Below the pieces are notes generated by a model. It ran no database searches and was not told the origin of the DNA. It saw only the letters and a list, made by a program, of their open reading frames with translations. The translations under genes were made by a program, and so were the position numbers. 64,000 bases of DNA. Origin: Diphasiastrum complanatum. Taxonomy: Eukaryota > Streptophyta > Lycopodiopsida > Lycopodiales > Lycopodiaceae. The stretch is taken from NCBI GenBank assembly GCA_029204225.1, contig MU831839.1, positions 37,670 through 101,669 on the forward strand, in the 5' to 3' direction. Positions 1 to 12,775 of the stretch are shown here, one piece after another (positions within the stretch are counted from its first letter, which is position 1; the number at the start of each line of letters is the position of its first letter).

Positions 1-7
1 ACACTTT

Positions 8-60
8 TGTATGCATGGGTGAGGGGACCATGCATCCTCCTCCCCTCACCCATGCATACA
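8..60. repeat. Perfect 19-bp inverted repeat (hairpin)
   Basis: Positions 8-26 and 42-60 are exact reverse complements with a 15-nt loop. The arms contain the ATGCAT palindrome. A related purine-rich GGGGAGGAGGATGCAT stretch follows at about 80-96. The function is unknown; it may be the end of a foldback element cut by the window edge. Confidence 0.85.
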
Positions 61-130
61 CATTTTTTGAACTAAAACGTGGGGAGGAGGATGCATGTAT
101 GGGGGCCCCTCTCCACCTCCCCATACACAC

Positions 131-210
131 ATATTGGTTCCTCCCCCAGCCTCCACCTCCCTTATTCAACATATTGGTTTCTCCCCCAGCCTCCACCTCC
201 CCTATTCAAC
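131..210. repeat. Two copies of a 40-bp tandem repeat
   Basis: The unit starting ATATTGGTT at 131 recurs at 171 with very few changes. It is pyrimidine-rich and runs directly into the microsatellite that follows. Confidence 0.8.
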
Positions 211-252
211 GTCTCCCTCCCTCTCCCTCTCCCTCTCCCTCTCCCTCCCTCC

Positions 253-319
<67 letters not shown>

Positions 320-331
320 CAAAAGCAAGCA

Positions 332-385
<54 letters not shown>
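211..385. repeat. Compound microsatellite (CT)n-(CA)n-(GA)n
   Basis: A CTCCCT-rich stretch runs into (CT)n at about 253-270, (CA)n at 271-318 and (GA)n at 334-385. Open frames across it are low-complexity artefacts (Ser-Leu, Thr-His, Arg-Glu) and are not annotated as genes. Confidence 0.95.
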
Positions 386-2680
<2,295 letters not shown>

Positions 2681-3095
2681 GCCAAGCAACCAACAGACTA
2701 GAACCGCTCCTGCAGCAGTTTTTCTCGGATCCTTTGCAGTGGTTGGATAAGGTAGTTTGCAAAGTTTTACTTCGTTATAGATTTTTTTTCATATCTTCCT
2801 TGAGGGCAGTTAGCAGAAATGCTGGACCTTGTGAAGCTCTGATGATTGCCATCTACTGTTACGACTGTTGGGGTAATATTTCTCTTATATTTGCTTGAAG
2901 CTATGGCTGCTCAGGTTGCATGCTCGTATTTCTTTCAGAGTAATCCCAGATTTATAGACTTCAAAGATAGGACTGCAGAGAAGGCACTATGGCTTGACAA
3001 TAGGTTCAATTTCCCTTGGGTACATGCCAGGCTAGCTGCCATGGCACAATGCCAAAAACAGGGGCAATCCAGCTTTTCAGCACCTAAAATGTCTG
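2681..3095 (+). CDS. PDF motif, copy 1 (OSB-like), two exons
   Basis: Exon 2681-2751 encodes a segment containing QQFFSDPLQWLDK. After intron 2752-2938 (GTAGTT...TTTCTTTCAG, phase 0), exon 2939-3095 continues SNPRFIDFKDRTAEKALWLD and then NRFNFPWVHARLAAM. This follows the PDF pattern W.D..K / NP.F.DFK...T.EALWL....PPWV...L. Copy 1 is diverged: Leu replaces the second Trp of QWWD and Ile-Asp-Phe replaces Pro-Asp-Phe. A Gln/Ser-rich linker follows before the phase-1 donor at 3096. Confidence 0.7.
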
Positions 3096-5340
3096 GTATG
3101 CTTCTATTTTTCTCATGTTCTTTTATTGCCTAGCTGAGGGGAGAGATAAATTTGCAGACATGTTATATATAGCCTTATCAATAGTTCTTAATGACATTAT
3201 GCAAAGTTCTAATGCATGTTGGCTTAGGGCATGTAGACAGTGTAGTCAGAATGGAACAGCTTTGGCAGGACTATTTCTCAGATCCATCCCAGTGGTGGGA
3301 CAACAGATTTGTTAAGGTGCGGCTATCCATTTTAACGCCCATTGAAGATGAACTGTAAACTGAGGATGTGAGGATGGGTTTGGACTTATTTCAGGCTTGA
3401 GTTCCTTTGCCTAATCACTTTGGACTTTGGTCTAGTGAATTTTTTTTAAGGTAATACCTATGGCATATGAGGCTGATTGGTTTTTGTAGTCATTTTTTCT
3501 AGATTGAAGCCATGTCTTCTGATCTATGTGCTGTTATGTAGAAAAGTCCAAAGTACCCGGACTTTAAACATAAGCGCACATATGAGGGCTTATGGATTGA
3601 AAGTTGGCTGAATCCCCACTGGGTTAAATCAAAGATTTCCACTATGGCATTGGGTTATATCGAATCTGGTGGTGGATCAAAATCATGGTATGACTTCATC
3701 CCCAGTGTGGACTGTAAAGCTGTAGGCTCAGGGTTTGAGGGTGCAGCATGTTTTGAAATTGATGCATTTTTGTATTTTCTTTATAATCATCAAATGAATC
3801 ATGCAGGGTGCAGGATTCCTTATGCAATGGTGATGATGTGAGCAAATTCTGTCAGGAGGGACCATTAAAAGAGGCACTGCATATTGTGGACCTTATGGTC
3901 CAGAAAAATCTTCGAGCTCCAATCAATGCTTATGTTGGCCTTTTGAAGGGGTGTATTAGAAGAAAAGCCCTGGCTGAGGGCAAGCAAGTGCATGCTCTCA
4001 TAGTCCAAAGTGGACTTGATTCAGACATTTTCCTCAGAAGAACCCTTGTTGACATGTATGCAAAGTGCGGTAGTGTATTGGATGCACGCAAAGTATTCAA
4101 CACAATGCCTGAACACAATTTGTATTCATGGACCGCTATCATCTCAGCATATGCTGATCATGAACAAGTTGAGGAGGCTATGAACCTCTTTCAGCAAATG
4201 CAAAAGGCAGGCATAGCACCAGACAAGGTTGCATTTGTTGTTGTCCTAAAAGCTTGTGCCAGGATTGCAGCCCTGGAACACGGCAAACAGCTCCACTCTG
4301 ACATCATTAAAAGTGGCTTTGAGTCAGAGGTGGTTATAGGGAACGCACTTATTGACATGTATGCAAAATGTGGGTGCTTAGAGCAGGCAAGTCAGGTGTT
4401 CAACAATATGTGCGAACGAGATGTAGTTTCCTGGACTGCGATGATTACTGGATATGCAAAATGCGGTTTCATAAAGGATGCCCGGAACCTGTTTAATAAC
4501 ATGAATGAACGAGATGTTGTGTCATGGAGTGCAATGATTGAAGGTTATGCACAGAATGGGCTTGACAAAGAGGCTCTTGGCCTGTATGAACAAATGAAAA
4601 AGGAAGGTGTGAAACCAAACAATGTCACGTGTATTGTTCTCCTAAATGCATGTTCCAAGATTGCAGCCCTGGAACAGGGCAAGCAGCTCCATTCCCAGAT
4701 CATAAAAAGCGGCTTTGAGATGGATGTGGTTGTGGGTAGTGCCCTAGTTGACATGTATGCAAAATGTGGGTGCATAGAGCATGCACGTCAGGTGTTTAAC
4801 AATATGAGTGAACGAGATGTAGTGTCATGGACTGCAATGATTGAGGGATATGCACAGCAAGGGCTCGGCAAGGAGGCTCTCACACTTTTGGAGCAAATGC
4901 AAAGGGAAGGCACAAAGCCTAATGAGGTCACATATGTCAGTGTTCTCTCTGCGTGCAGCCATTCTGGCCTAGTAGATGAAGGTTGTCATCTTTTTAATTC
5001 CATGTGTAAAGATTATGGTGTCTCACCAACCATGAAACACTATGCCTGCATGGTGGATCTTCTGGGCCGTGCAGGGCGCCTGGCTGATGCTGAGGACTTC
5101 ATAAAGAAAATGCCAATTCAGGCTGATGCTGTGGTTTGGATGACTTTGCTTGGTGCTGCTAGAAACCATGGCCATGTGGAAATAGGAAGACATGCCTTTG
5201 ATTGTGTTGTGAAGTTGGAATCAGAAAATGCTGCAGCTTATGTGCTACTAGCAAACATCTATGCAGCAGCTGGAAGAATAGACGAGGTGACAAATGAAGC
5301 TTGTAGGCTTATAAAAAGCACCTTGGTGCAGCTGGATTGA
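2681..5340 (+). CDS. Predicted PDF-motif (OSB-like) / PPR chimeric organellar nucleic-acid-binding protein
   Basis: Five exons with GT-AG borders keep one reading frame: 2681-2751, 2939-3095, 3228-3316, 3542-3687 and 3807-5340. Exons 1-4 encode two PDF motifs, the roughly 50-residue module named for its Pro-Asp-Phe core in plant OSB proteins, which bind single-stranded DNA in mitochondria and plastids. Exon 5 encodes about 12 PLS-type PPR motifs plus E motifs, which bind RNA in organelles. The join (TG at 3686-3687 plus G at 3807) gives Trp and enters the PPR frame. The PPR frame itself opens exactly at this acceptor and has no ATG for its first ~30 codons, so it needs an upstream exon. The 5' end is missing: exon 1 begins in phase 1 after CTCGCAG and no start codon, transit peptide or OB-fold exon was found. 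The chimera is inferred; alternatives are a separate OSB gene remnant followed by a PPR gene, or a pseudogene. Confidence 0.5.
3228..3687 (+). CDS. PDF motif, copy 2 (OSB-like), two exons
   Basis: Exon 3228-3316 encodes EQLWQDYFSDPSQWWDNRFVK. After intron 3317-3541, exon 3542-3687 encodes KSPKYPDFKHKRTYEGLWIE then SWLNPHWVKSKISTM and a GGGSKS linker. This is a near-consensus PDF motif of the OSB family (conserved Trp-Trp-Asp, Tyr-Pro-Asp-Phe-Lys-His-Lys and Pro-x-Trp-Val). The intron sits at the same codon boundary and phase as in copy 1, so the two-exon module was probably duplicated. The phase-2 donor at 3688 (CATG|GTATGA) joins in frame to the PPR exon. Confidence 0.78.
3807..5340 (+). CDS. 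PLS-class pentatricopeptide repeat exon (E subgroup, truncated)
   Basis: About 510 codons are open from 3808 to the TGA at 5338-5340. An N-terminal stretch typical of such proteins (VSKFCQEGPLKEALHIVDLM) is followed by PLS repeats: L (about residues 41-76), S (77-107), P (108-142), L (143-178), S (179-209), S/P (210-240), P (241-275), L (276-311), S (312-342), P (343-377), L2 (378-413), S2 (414-445), then E1 and E2 (446 to about 505). The signatures LVDMYAKCG, ERDVVSWTAMI and LLGRAGRL are intact. These proteins act in organelle RNA editing or processing, each repeat reading one RNA base. No ATG occurs in the first ~30 codons, which supports a spliced 5' exon. The frame stops before the DYW region, whose remnant continues in the same frame after the stop. 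Confidence 0.85.
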
Positions 5341-5622
5341 AGTGACAAACAAGTGCATGTCAAAGCAAGCAGTCTGGTCGAATCGGATAGATTAGTGGGG
5401 TTGATGGAGGAGGCAGGATATATGCCCGATTTGAGCCTTGTGCTACTTGATATGGAGGATGAGGACAAGGAGAATGCTTTATGTGAACACAGTGAGAAGC
5501 TTGCCATTGCTTTTGGGCTCATCAGCATGCCCCCTGGGACACCTATCTGCATCAAGATGCCACCAGGATCAAACCGATTCCACCATTTTAAGGATGGCTT
5601 GTATCCCTGTGGGGATTATTAA
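5341..5622 (+). pseudogene. Degenerate DYW-domain remnant of the PPR gene
   Basis: The same frame as the PPR exon resumes after the TGA and reads KQVHVK, then GLMEEAGYMPDLSLVLLDME, then HSEKLAIAFGLI, and ends RFHHFKDGLYPCGDY followed by TAA. DYW domains are cytidine-deaminase-like and end in Asp-Tyr-Trp. Here the HSE motif is kept, but the zinc-binding CxxC block between GTPI and SNRFHHF is missing, and the last Trp codon is a stop. The domain could not be an active deaminase even with readthrough of the TGA. Confidence 0.75.
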
Positions 5623-6210
5623 TGATGTTAAGAAAAAGGCAGCTGCACTATGGTATGTTTGATAAGGAAGAAAGCTTGGTTTTGGAGTTTTTGGTAAACT
5701 TGGCTATCACATGGTTAAGTCTAATTTCATGTGGTCTTGGCCTGATCCCCATACAGTTTGACGTCCCATATGTTTTGTGCTTTGTCTGTTGCAGACGAAA
5801 ATCGTCTAGGGGGATTTTGAACATGAAAAATTTCATTTTTTGACTTAATTTATGTAAGCAAGTTAGAAAAAACAATAAAATTAAAGGTTATTTTGACAAC
5901 GGTCATGGTTGTTAATATTTTTTTATTTAGTGTATTGAAGATAGCACAAGTGATTGTCTATTGAAGAGAACTCAAATCATTGTCCTCTTTTTTTTTTTTT
6001 TTTCTAAGGTCTTTTTATTGATGCGCAACGGACAAATTGTCGGATGTGAAAACGCAGGGTTAGAACAGCCAAAGGGAGCCAACTTAAGAAATCCACATCT
6101 TTATCATCTATAGAAAAGTCGAAGAACATTGTAATAATCCACTTTACTTTGTATCTACTATATCCTCTAGCAGTGAGCGTTGGGCTGCACTCATACCCTG
6201 ACTCAAATAG
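5623..6210. other. 3' flank of the PPR gene, no further gene
   Basis: AT-rich with a T-run at about 5990-6004. No conserved protein and no clear polyadenylation signal were singled out. Confidence 0.5.
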
Positions 6211-6530
6211 GGACATGCCAAGAGAAGCACTCCTGGGATTGCCAGCACTAGCAAATCAGGAGTCACATCATGGGTGTTGGATAAACGGTTGCAAACTCTC
6301 TTAATCCAGTAATCACGACATTATTCTACGTCCTAGCTTCCTCATCACTCGAATCCTCTCACTAAACTGCCCTACATGTACAATTTGTAACTTCAAGCCA
6401 TCTCCTTCATGCATAAGAGACATGCCAAGAAAAGCACTCCTAAAATTGCTAGCATCAGAAATCCAGGAGTCACATCATGGGTGCTGGATTAACAATAACA
6501 AACTTTCCCTTATTCAAACAACACAACATT
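6211..6530. repeat. Diverged direct repeat, two ~110-bp copies
   Basis: GACATGCCAAGAGAAGCACT at about 6211 and GACATGCCAAGAAAAGCACT at about 6420 begin two similar stretches. Both continue through CAGGAGTCACATCATGGGTG and end near 6322 and 6530. The origin is unknown. Confidence 0.7.
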
Positions 6531-6539
6531 GTTTTTTAG

Positions 6540-6926
6540 TCCTTGGCATGTGTTGCATGTAACTAGCTCATGAGCTTACTAATTGCAATGCTAGATATAG
6601 CCATGGCGTTAAATTAGAGTAGAATTAGTCAATAAGATAGTTAATAAGATGGCTTTAACAATTGCGCTATATTTGCAAATAGTGAGACCTATAATAATAG
6701 TTGTAAGGCCCAATCTAGCCAAATAAGATCACAAACTCATGTCAAAGGACCACTATAAATAGTTGACGTCGTTCAATGATCAATTAATAGAAATCTTACC
6801 TTTTTTGCCATATTTGGTGAAGATTTTTTTTAATTTGCTTAGTTTTATTTATTTATTATTTTCATTATGCTAATTTGATGTTTAAGAATTGATTAGATGG
6901 TTGGAAGCTATTATTGGCATATGACA
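6540..6926 (+). mobile_element. Candidate LTR of a + strand retroelement
   Basis: The stretch has a TATA-like CACTATAAATAG near 6751 followed by a CAATTAATAGAAA phrase typical of plant LTR transcription starts. It ends ...TATGACA just before a primer-binding-site-like sequence at 6931. The left border is a guess; no second LTR was found. Confidence 0.35.
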
Positions 6927-6930
6927 ATTT

Positions 6931-6942
6931 TGGTATCAGATC
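6931..6942 (+). other. Candidate tRNA-Met primer binding site
   Basis: TGGTATCAGATC differs at one base from the initiator-tRNA-Met primer site TGGTATCAGAGC common in plant LTR retroelements. It lies five bases after the presumed LTR end. Confidence 0.45.
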
Positions 6943-8323
<1,381 letters not shown>

Positions 8324-8573
8324 ATGGAAATGGAGAAAAGCATAGGATCAAAAAAAGATGTCAATGATAAAAGCTACACGTCGACGAACTTCAATGGTAA
8401 TGTGAATATCATTGATGTGAAGGAATGGTCACATAAGTTGGATAATTACTTCCAATAATTTTTGAGGCTTAACAAAGCTAAAATTGCTTATGCTTCTTTC
8501 ATTTCGAAGGTCCAACATATGTTTGGTGAAAAAATTTCAAGCGTATTCACAAGCACAACTGGCAATTTTTAAT
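8324..8573 (+). pseudogene. Ty3/gypsy-type gag remnant
   Basis: From ATG at 8324 the frame reads ...NFNGNVNIIDVKEWSHKLDN YF, then a TAA, then FLRLNKAKIAYASF. This fits the Retrotrans_gag pattern (F.G....V..WL..L..YF......K...A...L). Further stops follow, so it is dead. A Pro/Ser-rich stretch (about 9226-9584) downstream may be the gag tail. Confidence 0.55.
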
Positions 8574-9587
8574 GGGACACTATAATTTGTTGTGTACTAA
8601 AATTTTCTTGAAGTCATTCCAAGAGAAAATGTTCTTTCAACATTGGTGTTCAGTTCAGCAAACTAGCTTTGTCCAAGATTACAATTATGAATTACAAGAA
8701 ATTCCTACATTGTAATTTGTTGCTACTCTTCGAAGAAGTAATGATGTTCTCTTGGACCAGAACAATCAACAATGAATTTGTCAACAAATGATTGTAAATA
8801 TTCCTCCTATACAACTACATTCACTAATTGTACACCTATGCACACGAAAGATGATGTGAAACAAAATAATTTGACATGGCAAAGAAATGTAATAGAGATG
8901 GGAAGAAATGTGCAATAGGATAGTCACTCTTTTTCACTCTATCTCGACACGTGTTTCAAAGCTAGCTGACATTCAAACTGCTCGTCCAAAATTTGGAAAT
9001 GATTTCTCTCAACAACCAAAATCTCAACAATGGATAGATCAACATTCAAAGGGTTCAATAGGAAATAACATGACAACCAAGATCTAAATGAGGGATATCT
9101 TAACGTCGTGGAAAAGGACGAGAACTTGATGATCATTCTACAAGTGATGAGAAAAAGTTACAAATGCAGCCAAGAAGTGGATGAAAGAGATGAAAATAGT
9201 TTAGCTCAACTATAGTTTCATAATCCTCAGTTACTATGGCATCAAAAGTTGCAATTCAAGTGCTCGAGACAACAAATAAGAGGAATTGCATAATGCCAAC
9301 CTTCCCTTCCATCAGAACTTACTCTCCAATTGCTCTCACCATCTACCCCTACTCAGTCAACACCTCCACTAGCTCTGCTTCAACCACCACCACATCTCTC
9401 TCAACCACCAGTATTGTTCTCACCACCCAGCTACTTCCTGCCCTTATGTTCACCCTTCTTTTAAATTTTTTGACCAGCATCCAGGGATCCCGGAATGCCA
9501 AAACAAAACCAACTACCAACAACAACCACATTTTGGAATCAACAACAAAGAATTACTTCAAAAACATTGATATCAAAAATTGAAAAA
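8574..9587 (+). pseudogene. Decayed gag continuation with Pro-rich tail
   Basis: There is no intact frame. Short pieces can be read. At about 9300-9480 one frame is Pro/Ser/Leu-rich (LALLQPPPHLSQPPVLF), as in some gypsy gag C-termini. The element is cut near 9590 where an oppositely oriented copia fragment begins. Confidence 0.35.
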
Positions 9588-10895
9588 CTAGGTGGATCCA
9601 ATCAAGTTATCATGAGGATAGTCAAGATCAAGAACAATAGATTGTCTAGACAATTGTTGTACAACAACATGATTCAAGTGACCAAGTCTATAATGCCAAA
9701 GTAAACTTTTATTTGCATGAATAGAAGTACTGAGCACCTGACTAGAGGTAGAAAAGCAATGACTTAATTTATGCAAGTATCCATGCCTCTTTCCGAGTGC
9801 TAGGATCTTGCATGTCCTATCAACTACTTTGCACTGATCACATTCAAATTCTACTCTATGTCCTAGATCTGTGATTCTACTTACAGAGAGCAGATTCGTA
9901 GATAAATTTGGTACATACAGGATTTTAGAAAGTAGCTTAGATTGATCATTTGCAAAGCAAAGCTCAATCTCACAGTTTCTTCACCTTTAATAGCTTGTGT
10001 GCTATTGTTGCCAAGGTGAACATATTTCTTGGTTCTGTAAGGGTATAGGACTCGAAACAACCAATGAGACTGGTCATGTGCTGAGTGGCTCCAGAATCTA
10101 GGAACCAAGAACTGTCGTCGGATGTTCCTTGATGGCTGGTCATGAAGGCATCATGATCCGCTTCTTGAATAGGCTGTGGAGCTTCTGTAGCTGCATTTGC
10201 CACTTGATTCGACTGCCCCTTGTTGTTGTTCTTTGCTTGCAGTATTCGGCAGTCTTGAATTTTGTGGTTGTTTCGCTTGCAGTACCTGCAAAACAACTTC
10301 TTCTTCGTCTGCAGATTTGACTGTTCTTTGTGCTGTGCTGGTTTCTAGTCTGGCTTTGATTGCTTCAGGCCTTTCTTCTTCTTCTGCTTAGTCGTGCTCT
10401 TGTTGGTGTATAAAACGTGAGATCCAGCTGAGGAACTTGAGGCTTCATTCCTCTGCATGTAGCTTGGAAGCTATATTTCACACTTCGTATAGTGTGCTCA
10501 AGATGTCCAAGACTTCTTTTGATGTCTGGGCCTCGGATACATGGCCGATCTGGGTATCCGTAATGTTGAGGATAATCAACGTGAAAGCCTTTCCATCCTT
10601 CAGCTTCCATCTGGCAATTGTTGTGTGATCTGCTTCAAGTTTTCCTTCTGCACCTGTAACAACGTCATACAATTCTTTAGCCATTAGTACAGTTTTCACA
10701 GATGGTAATTGGCTCCATCAAGCTTGTCCATGATAGGACTGGCTTTCCCTTGGGAATCCATGTGGAAGATTATCTAAGTAATAGGAAAAACTATCAATGA
10801 CTTAAGTATGAAAATATGGTACTGAATTACAGAACAGAAAGACAATTACTCTATCGGCTAGTAGAGTCTTGTACTATGGAAGCTTATCAGGCTAC
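9588..10895 (-). mobile_element. Ty1/copia gag-protease fragment
   Basis: On the - strand, in order: a gag (UBN2-like) segment at about 10,699-10,478 (KLEADHTTIARWKLKDGKAF, SKEVLDILSTLYEV); a CCHC zinc knuckle CRYCKRNNHKIQDC near 10,293-10,252; the aspartic-protease site SSWFLDSGATQHMT near 10,110-10,070; and a GAG-pre-integrase HxxLGH segment (LWHYRLGHLNHVVVQQLS) near 9705-9650. Gag is frameshifted near 10,480. The fragment stops near 9590, before the integrase core. A primer site and LTR lie just upstream (higher coordinates). Confidence 0.85.
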
Positions 10896-10903
10896 GAAAA
10901 TTG

Positions 10904-10915
10904 CTTTGATACCAT
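10904..10915 (-). other. Primer binding site of - strand copia fragment
   Basis: GCTTTGATACCA on the + strand reads TGGTATCAAAGC on the - strand, an initiator-tRNA-Met-type primer site. It directly abuts the LTR that begins TGTTGGG at 10,916 (+ coordinates). Confidence 0.75.
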
Positions 10916-11345
10916 GTTGGGTTGAAAGAGGGTGTGAGAGTGTGAGAAACTAAAATAGCTCGAAAAGAAACGAGCATGAAAAGAAGCAAATTCGAAACTC
11001 GAACAAGAGGACTCAAATGAAAAGTGTTCGTGCGCAGTGGAATGAGCTATATTACTCTTTCCCTAAGCATGACTACGCCTATCAGAAACGAACAGAATGT
11101 TATTGATAGAAATCACGGTCGATCTGATTACATAGCCAAACATTAAGCAACAAAAACATTAGAAGGATAATTTTTCGCGAACAGCTAGACAAATTATGAG
11201 TCACAAATGATTTGCGAAGAGCTAGACTGAGCTCAACTGATAATCAGTCGCAAATTAGTTGCGAAAGGCAAGACTAAATATTAGCCGCCAACAGTTAGAC
11301 TAATAATAATTCGCTAAGAACAGATTACCAGATTAAGCAATGTAA
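10916..11345 (-). mobile_element. 5' LTR (approximate) of - strand copia fragment
   Basis: It starts TGTTGGGTT next to the primer site. The far border is uncertain. Inside are irregular repeats of TTGCGAA/GTCGCAAAT/AGCTAGAC phrases about 40 bp apart (11,170-11,310). They recall the TTCGCGAA-rich stretch at 39.3-39.7 kb, next to another copia fragment. Confidence 0.5.
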
Positions 11346-12336
11346 AATTGTATAGACCAAATTGACCAAGAAATAAAGGCTATCTAGTCTTCCATTCTTT
11401 TTGTATGAAACGTATTTTGAATATTAGAACTTATTACTCTAACTGATGAAATATGAATGCAGGTATCATTACCTGAAGACAAGAAATGAAATTGTAGATC
11501 AATGCTAACAGTTTGATATGGAGGTTCTAGAAATAGAATCTAATGATGAACCATTTTATGGTTTGACTCCTAACCTTTTCTTAAGGGTATGTGCGGGTAC
11601 TAAGAAGAGTACCTGAAGAATGAATCTAAAGAAGCTTCTTAAATCTTGAAGACGGTACCTGAAGAAGGCTCAATCGAGTTTATAAAGACTAGGAGAAGAA
11701 ACCAAAGGACTGATCACCCTTTGTGTCACACTCCACTATGATTGGGGATGGGCAACCCCTAGAAAAAAAGGCCTAGGAATTGATGAAAATTATGCAAGGT
11801 AAGATGGACATATACAAAGCCTTTCTCATGACATGAAAAACACTTTGGTGAATCCCAATGTTGTAAACAAAGAAATATTCAACTTGAAAGTGGCTAACAT
11901 TAAATGTTAAGCTACCTACCTTCCATCCTTATCAAAATGTAACTTACCTACTTTTTCACATGGCTTGAAAGCCATAAGACACCTAGGAAAATGCCCCTCC
12001 TACTCCAACCCTTTTGCTTTAATTAATTGATAATTACTCTCTCACACCTATACACCTCACCCTCTCACTTTACTTATCCTAGAGTCTCCCTTGCACCTCT
12101 CACACTCATTTTGGACACCTCAGCCACTTCCTAAAGGCTACACATTCCCTATAAAAGGACTAACTCGCCCCTCTCCCTCATTATTTATCTCCCATTCATT
12201 TTTGCTTTGCCTCTTGATCTTGCTTTTATGTGTGTAGGCGCTTGGAAGAAAGCTTGGAGCTATGGCTTGAGGAGAATCTATCAAGCTTGGATTGGAATCA
12301 TTTTTGGAACCGCTTACACACACACTCACTTTCTCT

Positions 12337-12340
<4 letters not shown>
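11346..12340. other. Unassigned stretch
   Basis: No conserved protein is seen. A GGTACCTGAAGA phrase recurs between 11,460 and 11,660, suggesting a short decayed repeat. It ends in a C/T-rich segment (12,000-12,200) before the microsatellite. Confidence 0.45.

Positions 12341-12393
<53 letters not shown>
12341..12393. repeat. (TC)n microsatellite, ~53 bp
   Basis: Pure TC dinucleotides immediately upstream of a minisatellite. Confidence 0.95.
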
Positions 12394-12398
<5 letters not shown>

Positions 12399-12406
12399 AA
12401 AACTTT

Positions 12407-12567
12407 CACACCATCCATAAGACTGATGGCCATGCATGTCACACCATCCATGACTTGATGGCCATGCATGTCACAACATCCATAACTTGATGGCTTTGCA
12501 TGTCACACCATCCATGACTTGATGGCTTTGCATGTCACATCATCCATAGCTTAATGGTCATGCATGT
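12407..12567. repeat. 32-bp minisatellite, five copies
   Basis: The unit CACACCATCCATGACTTGAT + GGCCATGCATGT repeats five times (first copy 33 bp) with a few substitutions. More diverged TTGCATGT-bearing units continue to about 12,775. Confidence 0.9.
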
Positions 12568-12775
12568 TTGATTTGGGAGTTGCATGTATGATTGGACCTT
12601 GCATGTCTGATTTGGGAATTTGCATGTATGATTTGAAGTTTGCATGTTGAAACTAGAGCTTGCATGTCATACCATCCCTAGCCTAATGACTTTGCATGTT
12701 GGAATTGAAGTTTGCATATCAGATTGGATTCAGGCATGTCATGCCACCTATGTCAAATGCCTATGCATGCTCTTT

